A DNA stretch of 57,319 nt from Nephromyces sp. MM_2019. Its lineage: Eukaryota > Apicomplexa > Aconoidasida > Nephromycida. Of the stretch, positions 13,601 to 24,700 are shown in pieces. The stretch is taken from NCBI GenBank assembly GCA_015657535.1, contig JADHZB010001524.1:1-57319 (forward strand), given 5' to 3'. Within the stretch, counting starts at the first letter, position 1; each line of letters starts with the position of its first letter. The notes beneath the pieces are model-generated. The model was given only the letters and a program-made list of their open reading frames with translations, did not search any database and was not told the DNA's origin. A program made the translations under genes and the position numbers.

Positions 13601-16149
13601 AAATACACCAAATTCTCAGCATCAAATCAACGCGTGAAAGCTTCTAATAAAATTACAAAATTGTCTCCACAAAATCACAGAAACTTCATCAAACTATCGT
13701 ATCAGCGAAAACACTCAAGAAAAAGCTGAAGCAAGCACCAACAAGCACGCATGTGAGTTTTATTCAACACCCTAAACTTACTGTGGAACTTACATACCCA
13801 AAGCGTGAGGATCGAGAAGAAATTTCATCCAACAAAACGTTCTGTCGATCACCTTTGAGGCTATCATCCGCCTGAGATAACTTCAATTGGCAGAGTCGTT
13901 GATAGCGACTTATATTATCCTCTCCAAACAGTGTTATAGGCTCTCTCATACGCCTCAGCTCTTTGATTACTTCAGAATTTGAAATTGCAGCTTTGAAGAG
14001 GTCCTTACTTCCTCCTGAAGATTGAAGGAAAGAAGCGAGTATATGTACATACATCAAGAGTGAAGGGAAGAAAGAGGTTTTACAAAAAAATAACATGCAA
14101 AAATGTCAGATTGTGTGCCCGTGTCTTCATATTAAGTCCAATAAACTTTTACGTGCCTACAATATGTACGCGCACAGGAAGGTATCCTGCAGGTGAGACT
14201 TATTTGACAAACACATTCAAACAGAAAAGAAACATCAAATCCAATATAAGAAGGGAGCTGCACACACCTGAAATAGCCGTAAGAGCAGCATCTTCACTAC
14301 CGGATGCACCTGAATCCTCCGTAGCAGCTTTTTCATCCTTCGCTAAAGACGTAGAAGTATTTAGATAGTAGTCAGCGTTAGTTTCATCAGTTTTACCGTC
14401 ATTTGCTGATTTACTTTTTTTATTAAAACTCAGATAATCCTCCATGTTCTGCAAGAGAATATAAAAATGTAGAAGCAAAAGAAATTAGAAGTAACCATTT
14501 GAGGATAATGCTAAGGAAGCCGGAGCTAAGAAGACGAACAATTCAACTTTCGCAGTAAAAAAACTCTGAAATGAAGCAAAAATGGAGAATGGCCAGCCAT
14601 CATTATTCATACAAGTACAGACACTTCAAAGAAAAGAAAAACGATCTCACACACGCCTTATATAAATATATTTCAAACATACCTTCTCCATGCAAGCAAA
14701 ATGATACGTAAAAAAGCATCAAACTCGACCAATCAAGTAAGCACAAGACTAAAATACACACACGAGAAGAAAAATAAAAATAACACACTAGAACCAAAAG
14801 AAAACACAGCCCTTAGAAGGAGTTTTGCAGGGATTCTAACGCTTTTAAAGCATCACTAAAGAGTAGCAAAAATATCAAAAAATACAACATTTACAATCAT
14901 AAAAACAATCCTAGCCTTACTGCCAATCGGCGTTTCCTCTCTGAAGAATACTCCCAATCACCATCAACTGAAGTTGTGTGTGCCTGCTCCTGGCATGAAG
15001 TTACTTTGCTGGTGGGCTTATTCGAAGCCTCTAACTTTTTTTTTTCTCCTCGAGAAAGCCATTTCTTCTTCCCAGCAGCTAAGAAGATTGGAGACGAAGC
15101 ATAAAAATGATTGTTAAAAGGAGTTAAAAAGTACAAGATGGAATGAAACAAAAAATTTAAGGTGAAAATAGCAGAAGTTTGAGAGCATGCAGGCATAAAG
15201 GGGGCACGAAAAAAAATTGAAGAATTCCACATAATTTCACGAGATATTTGAAGAAATGCAAAAAAAAATGCATAATCAAAAAAAGGTGAATAAAAAACAT
15301 ATTTTATTAAAAAACCAAGAAAAAATCGGAAAAAAACCTTCGAGCAATGAAGAAATCGGCCAAGGATATTAAAATGGAAAGTATAAAACAGGCAGGCGAG
15401 TAGTAGAGAAAACGCGGCTGTCTGGAGTTATTGTGAAAAATTAAAAAGAACTCTCATTGTCGGGGTGAAATCAGCAAAAAAAAACGGATACAAAATAATT
15501 CGTAGCAGAAAACAAAAACGCAAAATATACAAAGTACCCCTTCAAGTGGGATCCGCAAGAAAATTAAAAGCGTTAATAACTGATATCACGAGAAATAATT
15601 GTGGGTTTTTATCTTTCTAATTAGCATTTCGATCAAAATTAAAACAAATAGGGGGAATTTCCTTGAAAAATAAGCAAAAATTGTTGAAAATAAGCGAAAA
15701 GTGGTGAAAAACTCATGCTATATCATCATTTGGAGAATTTCTTCATCTTTTTGCCACATACATATCATCATTTGGAGGGTTCTAGCTTCACTGTACTGTA
15801 CAAGCGGTCTTTCCAAGAAGACTCAACCATCTTTGGCATTTTTTTTCACATTTTAAGTGTATATACGTTCAGTTTCCCGCATCATTAAGTGTACATACAC
15901 TCAGTGTCTCGCTTCATCTAATGTGTCTCGTCAATAAACGAAATACTCAAACTCAAATAGAATGTATCCGAATTCACAGAGCAAGAAGTATGAGAAAGTG
16001 TGCAAGATAGAACGCTTCTCGATAACTCCAATTTAAGCATTAGCCAACCCATCGAAGACATTAAATGAAGATGAATCACCTTTATTTGCAGCAACCCCGC
16101 CGGAAGCAGGATTTGCACCTTCCTTTATCAATTCCTTAAGTTGGTTCAT
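7603..16149 (-). CDS. PRPF18: Pre-mRNA-splicing factor 18 (PRP18 / PRPF18)
   Basis: PRP18 is a U5 snRNP-associated factor that helps hold the 3' splice site during the second step of splicing. Ten exons (minus strand, 5' to 3'): 16149-16080, 15078-14921, 14448-14268, 14014-13794, 12372-12221, 11658-11602, 10755-10651, 10318-10238, 9708-9609, 7734-7603 (TAG). They total 1257 nt, 418 residues, against 342 in human. Exon 4 carries the SFM motif ([19 protein letters not shown]). Exons 6-8 carry the helical PRP18 domain. Exon 9 has the family signature [20 protein letters not shown] and exon 10 has VAHILNDET followed by HFPTDPS. The extra length is a Ser/Ala/Glu-rich linker in exons 2, 3 and 5. 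All phases agree. Intron 5 uses a GC donor and intron 9 is 1.9 kb. The start is the first ATG and gives [10 protein letters not shown], similar to the family N-terminus. Confidence 0.96.
7735..9608 (-). other. PRP18 intron 9 (1.87 kb), with an internal duplication
   Basis: The intron separates the last two PRP18 exons. It contains two diverged ~47-bp copies at about 8174-8220 and 8228-8275, each with CATTGAAG followed by TGCTGAAGCT. No nested gene is supported. Confidence 0.7.
11659..12220 (-). other. GC-AG intron 5 of PRP18
   Basis: On the minus strand the donor reads CAAGAG|GCGAGT (GC at 12220-12219) and the acceptor TGTGCAG (11660-11659). Only this donor gives phase 2, which is needed to read the conserved Trp-containing helix of exon 6 ([16 protein letters not shown]). 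The nearest GT, four bases further on, would shift the frame. The intron also holds the densest CA/TG tract of the gene (12055-12200). Confidence 0.7.
13245..13450. repeat. Degenerate T/G-rich repeat in PRP18 intron 4
   Basis: A run of imperfect ~30-36-bp units on the + strand built around GCATTTTTTGGCGGTTT and GTGGTTT. It lies wholly inside the intron between exons 4 and 5 of PRP18. Confidence 0.5.
15721..15790. repeat. 42-bp direct repeat in PRP18 intron 1
   Basis: TATCATCATTTGGAG occurs at 15721 and again at 15763. It is followed at about 15855-15905 by a second pair of similar segments containing AGTGTATATAC and AGTGTACATACACTC. Confidence 0.6.
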
Positions 16150-18523
16150 CTGGGCTATGTGTTGGAGAAATGCCGCAAGAGCACTAACCAGAAAAGAAAC
16201 CAAAGATATAGCGTATAGCTATACTCTGATCACAGATAAAACACATTCCAAAAGCTACCTCAAGGGATTTCAGCAAAATCTTCACACACAATCATCCGCG
16301 CAACATACTCCAATCACAGCTAAAACACATCATCCAAAATCTAACCACAAGTGATCTCAGCAAAAGCTTCGCACACGCGCACAATCGTCTACACAGCAAT
16401 AAATGTAATGAATGAATGAGAACCCTACGCAGGAAGGTATCTAGAGCAAAAGCCTAGTAAGCCATTCTCTTCCGCGGAACTTCACATGGCCATGAAACAG
16501 AGTAGCAAACACACGACAACGCAGCCAAAAAGAGATATTTGAAGAAGCACTCTAGCAAAATGTAATTCCACTCTAAAGAATTTGGTTTGTGCTAGTAATT
16601 ACCTAGCAAAATGACGCTCTTAAAACTGAAAGTAGTTTAAAGCTCATCTTCTTGCTTTATATAAAGAGAAATCTCAGCAAACCTATCACCTAGAGTATAA
16701 TCTTCCTGTTCCCGGTTGTGCGCTGTAGAGAAAATCCCTTCCTCTTTTTCTTGCAATTACGTGCGGCCCATCAAAATTTGTTAAAGTGTAGGTATCTAGC
16801 TGATTGGTTGAGTGAGTTGTTTCACTATTTAAAGAGGCTGTCTCTTAGATGAAATAAGAACTCGAATAAACCTACTACTAGTACGAAGTTGATATCTAAT
16901 TCAACACCAGCTTTGCCTGTTATTTGAGAATAGCTCTACAGTGGCATGGCTAAGTCGTAACTTAGTGATCCGAAAAAAGCTATAAAGGCTGAATCTGTTT
17001 ATCCACTGCAAAGTCAATTTTGGGAAAGAAACATTGAAATACTGCCGTATCTTCTAAAGTACTCGAGCTGTTTTCTTCCTGGAAAACTACATCACTATCA
17101 AGCATAGCTACCTTAGTTTAGCTACAGGCAAGGTAGTACCAGAGAAGAGAAAGAAAACAAACAAGAAAAAAAGGCAAAGGCATACACAGATAAGTAGAAC
17201 TGAGTGAAAAATATGAAAAAAGCAGTGAAATGCAGAGGTATGACGTGAAGTCTCGTGAAGCTATATTTGCTGCTGGTGGAGAGATGCTAGAATTGTAGTA
17301 GAGAGTGTAATGAAGATGAACAGGATGGTTTCAAGCAAAATATTAGCAAAGCAGCTGAAAAAATTTGGAGAAATTGAAGATCTGTGATGATTTTAAGGGG
17401 TATCATACTGTAGATAAGAGTTAAGAGCACACTAGCTAGCTACTCTACGTTAAAGACTGCAAGTCTGAAGGTAGTATGCTTTGTGTGAGGGTTATTACTA
17501 TGTGTGTGAAACTTGTACTATGCGTTGTGAAACTAGTAATATGTGTGTAAAGGTAGCCATATCAGTAATGCACTTCATACGTACATTCTTTATGATAACT
17601 CAAAAATCTTACTCCCCATAGCTCATAATTGCATTCTTTTAGCAAAAATCATATGCACATAACAAGTATAATTTTTTGTAAAACTAGCAATTTTAAAGAA
17701 CTAAATTTCTTTTTTTCAAGTATTCTCTACAATGGTACAAAAATCTCGTTAAAATAGCATTTTTGGACGGATATATATCAATAAAATTTGCTTATAAAAA
17801 ACGTTCAGTAATACATGTATACTCTATATAATGCAGATTATTTTATACGTGGAATAGATAGGGTGATAAGCTTTGCTTCGGGTTTTTCAAAGCCTTTAGT
17901 ACCATAAATAACTGGCAGATAAACATATATATTTGCATCCTTTCTATGGCAATAAAGGTGGCTATCATAAGGGAGCTGCTATTCTACTATTTCACAAGTA
18001 GAAATTTCCGTAGAAAATTCTAAAGTCGATAAAATCGCCAGGCCATACCCGAAAAATTTTTTTAAATATCATTTTATTGTGAGTAAATATAGTTCTTTGC
18101 TGTATATGTCCTCAGCAAAAATTGTGATATGAGCGATGTGTGTTATGATATGCGCGATGACGTGTATTATGAGATATATTATGATGTGTGTTATGATATG
18201 GACTATGATATGCATTACACTCTAAATTGCATTATAAATTACACAAGTTACAAGATATCAGAGATTTTTTCTGAATTATCAAAAAATACCGAAATTTCTC
18301 AACAAAATTGACGAAAAAGATGCTTTTCAAGCTGCTGATATTTCTCCTGCTTTGACTATCATGAATGGCATACGAAGCTACTATGCTGAAAACTATATTT
18401 TTTTCACTTAACTTATGGAGCAGTAATTGAGAGATGCTGCTTCCTTAAACGAAACCCTCCTACCCATCAGTTTGAAGACTAGCGACTGTTTCACACTTCT
18501 GATTCACCCAGTATAAACATCGG
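16150..18523. other. Upstream region of PRP18, no gene recognised
   Basis: AT-rich sequence with no exon chain I can support. It holds two low-complexity patches: a GTGTGTGAAAC-type repeat near 17480-17560 and an imperfect 12-bp repeat (TGTTATGATATG-like) at 18119-18230. It presumably contains the PRP18 promoter near 16150, but no specific element is recognisable. Confidence 0.5.
18119..18230. repeat. Imperfect 12-bp tandem repeat
   Basis: Repeated TG(T/A)TATGATATG-like units. In the + frame from 18129 they read as Tyr/Asp-rich peptide (DVCYDM, DVYYEI). It is AT-rich and not linked to any exon. Confidence 0.55.
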
Positions 18524-19214
18524 ATGAATTACTTTTTGTGCGTTTTTCTGGCAGTCGCTCTCCTTTGCGGTGGTTTCTGGTAAGCAGAGCAATACACATG
18601 ACGTAGCATGTCATAGCTAGGGCTTTTCTGGAAGAGAAACGACTAGCAACGAATAGAAAAAAGGGAAAAAAAACTTGTCGAAAGGCAAGAACAATGCTTT
18701 TTCTCTATATATATAGTAGCATAGTCTCACACAGTGTGTGTTGAGAATCTGTGATACCTAGCAAAGATGTGTGTTATGAAGTCGTAAGGTTTTTCGCAGG
18801 TAACAAAATTGCTCCTTTTCCAGTATATGGTCTTTGCTTTTTCAGGCTAGTATTGGCGATTTTGCACCCTTTGCTACACGTTTGGCGGTTTATACTGTTC
18901 AATATATGTTATTTAATTTTTGATATTCACTGTGTGTTTGCGAATCTGTAATATTTGCTGCTTGTTACTTAGCTTTTAATATTGGCGATATCTTCTTGAA
19001 CACGCATTCTCCGCTCCTCCAACTCCATTAAACACTGCCACTCTACCTTCTCAGGGGTACCTGCTCAAGCCTAGCTTCTCAGCGGTACCTTCTCAACCAA
19101 ACCTCAATAAAAACTTCTCAACCCTGCACTCTCCCTCTAGCATCAACCCTTAATGCACTTCTTGCAGCGTCCAAACACACCTCATCACGTATAGACGAAA
19201 ACATGAGTATCTGA
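18524..19214 (+). CDS. Possible small secreted protein (71 residues, two exons)
   Basis: Exon 1 (18524-18579) starts with ATG and encodes a textbook signal peptide: a hydrophobic core (MNYFLCVFLAVALLCGGFW) without charged residues. It ends at TTCTG|GTAAGC. Exon 2 (19055-19214) follows a pyrimidine-rich acceptor (CTCTACCTTCTCAG) in the right phase and runs 53 codons to TGA. The mature part is Ser/Thr/Leu-rich with two cysteines and no known domain. Alternative acceptors exist near 18845, so exon 2 is less certain than exon 1. The opposite strand around 19250-19380 also has an open frame with a GDTAVAVAASL-like hydrophobic segment, so strand assignment beyond 19215 is unresolved. Confidence 0.45.
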
Positions 19215-19834
19215 CAATGAGCTACTAGCCAACAAGTTTCCCCTAAAGTAGCAAATGAGCGCTGATCTGCAAGCGTTAAATCGCACACAACAGGGACGCA
19301 GCCACCGCAACCGCAGTATCGCCAAAGGTCAATGCCTCCGGAATTAAAATTATTGAAATAGCATACATCAGAAGGAGGGGAGTGAGTGTGCGTACACCCG
19401 AACACCCTCTCGCTGCTTTTTTAAAAGTGCCTAGTGTTGACTAAAATTCATTCAAAATCGCATATGAAAAGAAATACTTGCATCAAAGAGAGCAAATGGG
19501 AGATGTCTTTATACTATTGAAGCACACACGGAGCATAAGGAGCCGAACAAAACATAGGACCATAGAAATGCTGCTACGTCCACAGAGAGCGGAGATAACA
19601 CATGAATCAACCGACCGTTGCAGGTGAACCAGAAGGACCTAGTAAGTTAAAAGCCTCCGATTAAACGTAGCAATCCAAAAACGTAAAATGTGCGAAAAGT
19701 AACGACTAGAGCTGCTCGTTTAACAGGAAAGGCCAATATACTCAGCAGTTCCTCTGCCCAATCATTATCAGACGGACTTATCTCATGGAGCCATAAAAGC
19801 ATAATAATGATACGCAATGCCTCCTCAACTTTGT

Positions 19835-19940
19835 GTAAGCTTCGGAAGACACACAAGTCAAATCTTCATTTAGGTGTAAATACACTGGAGAGTAAGCTTC
19901 GGAAGACATGAATCAAATCTTCCATTTAGGTGTATATAAG
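19835..19940. repeat. 57-bp tandem duplication
   Basis: GTAAGCTTCGGAAGACA begins at 19835 and again at 19892. Both copies continue with CAAATCTTC..ATTTAGGTGTA. The first copy carries a GTGTAAATACAC palindrome. Confidence 0.7.
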
Positions 19941-20289
19941 CAGAAACATCCGGAGACATGAGATAATGGCAAACACATCTACCGTCATGCCATAGCAACA
20001 GCACCCACCTACCACAACAAAAACATCTACCCACACACCCCCTCGTGCCCTTAAAGCAGCTACTGGCAAAGCTTCTACCTTTGGACACACGGTAACAGAT
20101 ATCAAAGCTACTAGCCGCTCGATAATACTTCAATTACTCTAAATTTAGAAGCTCAAAAGTAATCCTTGATAGCATCATACCCCTTGATATCACATAAACC
20201 TCAAGCATCACCAGCTAAGTGCTTGCTGATTAGTCTTACGCAAGTTTTACCCCTCCTTAAACAAAATAATAAAAATGACCTCCTTTAAC

Positions 20290-20420
20290 AGCACATCACC
20301 CTTAAGAGATAACTTAGTGACACTCTCTCACTTGGCTTCAACATCTTTTTCCCTTCAGTTTCTAAGCAGCAAATCACCCTTAAGAGCTAATCTAGCCACA
20401 CTCCTTCACTAGGCTTCAAC
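20290..20420. repeat. Direct repeat, 53-bp copies at 78-bp spacing
   Basis: Copies start at 20290 and 20368, sharing ATCACCCTTAAGAG and CACT..GGCTTCAAC with about 85-90% identity by eye. Confidence 0.7.
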
Positions 20421-21798
20421 TTCAAGATAACCTTACGAAATAAACGTTTGAAAGTCAGAAAGCTACAAAAGGTAATTCCTTATGGTCTCACTACTACAAA
20501 GCTACAGAGGATCGCTATGTTTCGCTTGTCGCACTGGCCGTGTCTAGTGAGTATCGTTCTCTACACGACTTTTTTAGGGCCGTCTACTTATTGTATATAT
20601 GCTTTATGGGTATAATAGTCAAGTAATATCCATGCCGAGGGGAGGAAGGAAACTCCCGTAGCTTTAAGCACTTCAATACACAGCTCCTTTGTAAGCATTG
20701 TTTGTGCACATTTTATAACGTAATCGTAGGAATAAGAGAAGATTCACCGGTTTCTCACAGAGTATCGCTTAGCGGGTAAAAAAAACCTTGGAACATGCTG
20801 AAGTTGGCTTTCCAACACACACCTCCAGAGCGCAGTGAGGATGCTGCTACTTTATACACTGTTCCGGTGCTTTTTAGCTGTCAACGTAACATACATCACT
20901 AGATAAATTAATATTTTTCGCAGCTACATTTCAACGGCTGAGAATTTTTTAGCACGTGCTAGTCACAATACAAAAGGTCACGGGCTTGAAACACCAGCTC
21001 TTCATCGAGAAAACTCATCAATAATAACGTGAAAATAACATGTATGTATATTCCAGACATTTATCTCGCTTAAAGCTTAAATATAATTTTAAGGCCATTA
21101 ATTGGCAAACAAAAGGCAAACACAGTCCTATCTCTTACAAATGAAAAACTTAAAACAGCGGTGTCAACAAAAGTAAAATTAAATGCATGAAAATTATACA
21201 AATTCGTCAATACGGAAAGCATATGAACGCTCAATACAGAATGAAGCTGTGGAATACTTCATTTGGACCACAAGACTTTGCTGATTGCCTGCCTGCTTGA
21301 AATACCCTCTAGAAATCAGCACCAATCGTCTGCCTTGTCCTCCCTATTTCACATGTCATGTGGATAATCAAAATCATCCATCCTTGCACCTCAAAATGCC
21401 ATGACCTGCTGTTATATATATGTATCATACCACCAAATCTTCCCATTCCTGCAAACAATATACCACTGAGCTCTTAAACTGCTGAAAAAACACCAAAAAC
21501 CTCATCTCCATTCATTTCAAGGGGTATCACCACTTTTTTGCTTTTTCATAGCGCCAAAATCACAGCCTTTGGTGTGATAATGTTACGGAAATTCTTTTTT
21601 TTTTGCCATGCAAATCTCTCGACTACAGGTCAATTCAGACTACTGCAAAAAAAAATTCCCTCATCCCTTAATTAATCAGTACAGGAGGTGTATGTACATC
21701 TGGTGGAGGTGGCTGTAACTCAGGTGAACATATCCCTCCTCACCCCGGCAGATATCCCTTCCCACCCAAATACATACATCCCACCACCCCACCCCACG

Positions 21799-24700
21799 CT
21801 ACCCCACTGCTTGAGCCCTACTGCTAGAATTCCGAAAAAGCCCGTAGACGGACTCGAAGATTTTGCGTATTATTAAGAGAGCAAGGAATAAGAGGTAACC
21901 CAACGTATACCTAGTTGAGTAGACGTAGATGCTTGTGCCGATATGTAGGGCAGCAAGAGAGAAAAAGGAAAGACTCCTGGGATATCTCAATCGAATCATC
22001 CAACCAACAAAAAGGATAATAAACCATACCAACATGAAAATGCTTGGAATCGAGAGGTCACTCCGGTTTCCTGCAAAAATGAAGAGGGAGAATGAGGAAG
22101 GTCACCAGAAGTGGCTTAATAAATGCTACTAAGTAGATTTCTATTGAGTGAACCAAGTTTTTTTTTCCATATTTACCCTACTGAATACGTGGAAGCATTG
22201 ATATATGCAGGGTTATGTGCATCCATAATTTAGCTAAAATAAGAACAATCGAAGAAAAATCCTTCTTTGAAAATTTGACATAGAAGAAGCTGTCAACAGC
22301 CGTGGATGTGGTGGATGAATGAGTGAGCATCAAAAGATGGTAGGATTTTAACGCCATGCAAACAGTAGATGTTACAAGTATAACAAAAGACCACAAAAAA
22401 GATAAAAATACAATACTTAAGGAATCTGTGGGATGAAACAGATTTCATAAAGCGAATGGAATCATCATCTTGTAAAAAAATCAGATTTTATTGCATTCTT
22501 CGGGCAACAAAACGTAAGAAACAAAGACGGGTTTGATAGACACACACACACACACACAACTCAGAGGATATCCAATCAACATACACTAGAGTTAAGCATT
22601 CAATTATCGAATCATAACACGAAAGTTCATAGTCACGCACAAAAATTTACCAAAACACAGAGAAAATATCCAAATAATACACCCTACCTCCAACGAGATG
22701 AAAACAACCCAAAACATCAAAATTATCTAAAAAGCCCAACATCTTCGCACACCCACATTCCACGAAGGCCCTCCTCCCAGCCAAACACACACTTACTCAA
22801 CGCATCTCCATTCCACTTTGAGCCGGCATTATTAACTTCCTGAGAAGGCATTGCTATAGTCACAAGAATTACTGGAGAGTGAGACTTGCTCATTAAAGCA
22901 TCAGAAGTCTTAGCGGAGGCATTTATGCTATCCCCCTCAACCGCTTTATTCCCAGCAGCACACGCATTAGGCTCCCCCTTCAGAGTTTGGCGTCGTTGGC
23001 GGTCAAAGTTTGAGGGAGGCTTAAGAAAATAATTGAAAGTATGCAGGGACTCTTCTACTGAAGAAGAATCAGACAAAACCCTGCCGAGATGAATGAATCT
23101 TACGCTGCTTCCTGGCGAAGAAAGGGGGGGGAAGGGGGTGAATATCTCCTGCAGGTTGTGTGTGTGTGTGTGCGTGGATTGTATCTGCATAGTCATTCTA
23201 CTAGTTTTATTTTTTAGAGCAAAAGTTTCGCTAGTTGTTCTTTTCTCGTAGAGATTGTGTATGAAGAGACAGAGAGTGCTTGTGTATGTGTGTGTGTGTG
23301 TGTGCATTTGTGGAGAAATAGAGATTGTGTGTGTGCGAATAGATTGAGATAGTTTGTGTGTGACTAGATAGAGATTGTGCAAGCAGTCATTCTAATAGTG
23401 ACGTTACTCAGGCTGCTCTACCTCAAGTTTGAGATGCGTTTGATTAGCCAAACTTTGATAGCTTGTCTCTCTCTTGGAGGAATTTTAATAGATTTAAAGG
23501 GTGATCTTCTGTTATAACTAATTATCCTCAAATAGAATATCATTAATAAACTTTTTAACTTGTTCAGAGATACTCACATTGCAAACCTTTTAAAATGTAG
23601 ATTTTAGCAGAGTAAGGAAGGAGAGTTTGATATCCACAAAGAGTATAGAGTGAAGTCAGAACCGATGAGGAGTGCAAAAAGAGATCTTTTTGCGAAAAAT
23701 ATTTCGGTTTGGGCATGTGTGTGAAGCTGTGCTTTGCGTGCGTGCAGCTGTGCTTCATGTATGTGTGGGCTCGTTTTTTCTCCTGCAGCTTATGCAGATG
23801 GACGGTGTGTGTGCAAAAAATCGATTTTTGATGCATTTTTAAGGTGAAAAAATAAACAAGAGATGTAGAAAGTAGTTTAAAAGCGGTGGACTAGGAATAA
23901 AGAGGATAAACACGACTATAGAAAGAAAGATGAAGTGCCGTAAAGGAAGAAAAACAGGGGGAAAAAATCAAGACAGGAGCTAGAAATACATGTAGATGAG
24001 AGAGACAAAAATTCGGGGTTTACAAAAAAAAAGGAGGGGGAAAAAGCAGTTTTTTATCATGAAGAAAGCCGGGAATGTGGGTAAAATTCCTGACTAAACC
24101 ACTGGTAATGAAGTATTAACAGAGTATACCAAACTCATGCACACACACACACATGCACTCCAGGAGTCAGGAAATTAAACGGATTTTTTCGTCAAAAAAA
24201 GCCAACAGGATTTAGAGGCAGATAATGAATAGAGGCAACAAGGGATAAACATGGAGAAAACGGAGAAAAACCGTGAGAACTCGCGGAAAAAAAACATCTG
24301 AGCTTCATCGTAAGAACTGAAAAGTTCAGGCAATACTTGTGGTCTCGGCTTTAAGAAAAAGAGACGAATTATAAGCAACAAAATGATCGAAGAAAGGAGC
24401 TTTTTGCCTGAAAAATTGGGGATGTGATACCCCCAGAAAGCATTAAAAACCTGATGCAGATTCTACATTCATGGGCAAATTATTAAACGATTAGAAACGC
24501 TCAATTCTTCGTGTTGCTATCGGTTTTATTACATTCCCACCGCCATTTTCAAATGCTACAGCTACCAACCTCGTGTATAATCGCTTTTAAACACCGTTTT
24601 CTTAACTTCCTGGATTGTACTGGAGGGCAAGACTTCTTCAACTGCGAGAAACAAGAAAAGAAGAGCAGAAAAAAATAGAGATGCAGAATTCTGGGGTTAA

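Larger units (their letters stand above)
19215..21798. other. Unresolved region with tandem duplications
   Basis: Open frames of 60-95 codons occur on the minus strand (19118-19405, 19647-19856, 19870-20133). Some look membrane-like, but I could not connect them by phase-consistent splice sites. Two tandem duplications are present (19835-19940 and 20290-20420). Confidence 0.4.

Noticed and set aside
19118..19405. Minus hydrophobic frame with GDTAVAVAASL, reminiscent of dolichol kinase-type motifs
   Set aside because: Too short, no flanking conserved block, and connecting it would need a 22-nt intron.
22723..23382. 219-codon minus ORF
   Set aside because: Only the part 23111-22797 is an exon of the TMUB-like gene; the His/Thr flanks are intronic CA/TG repeats.
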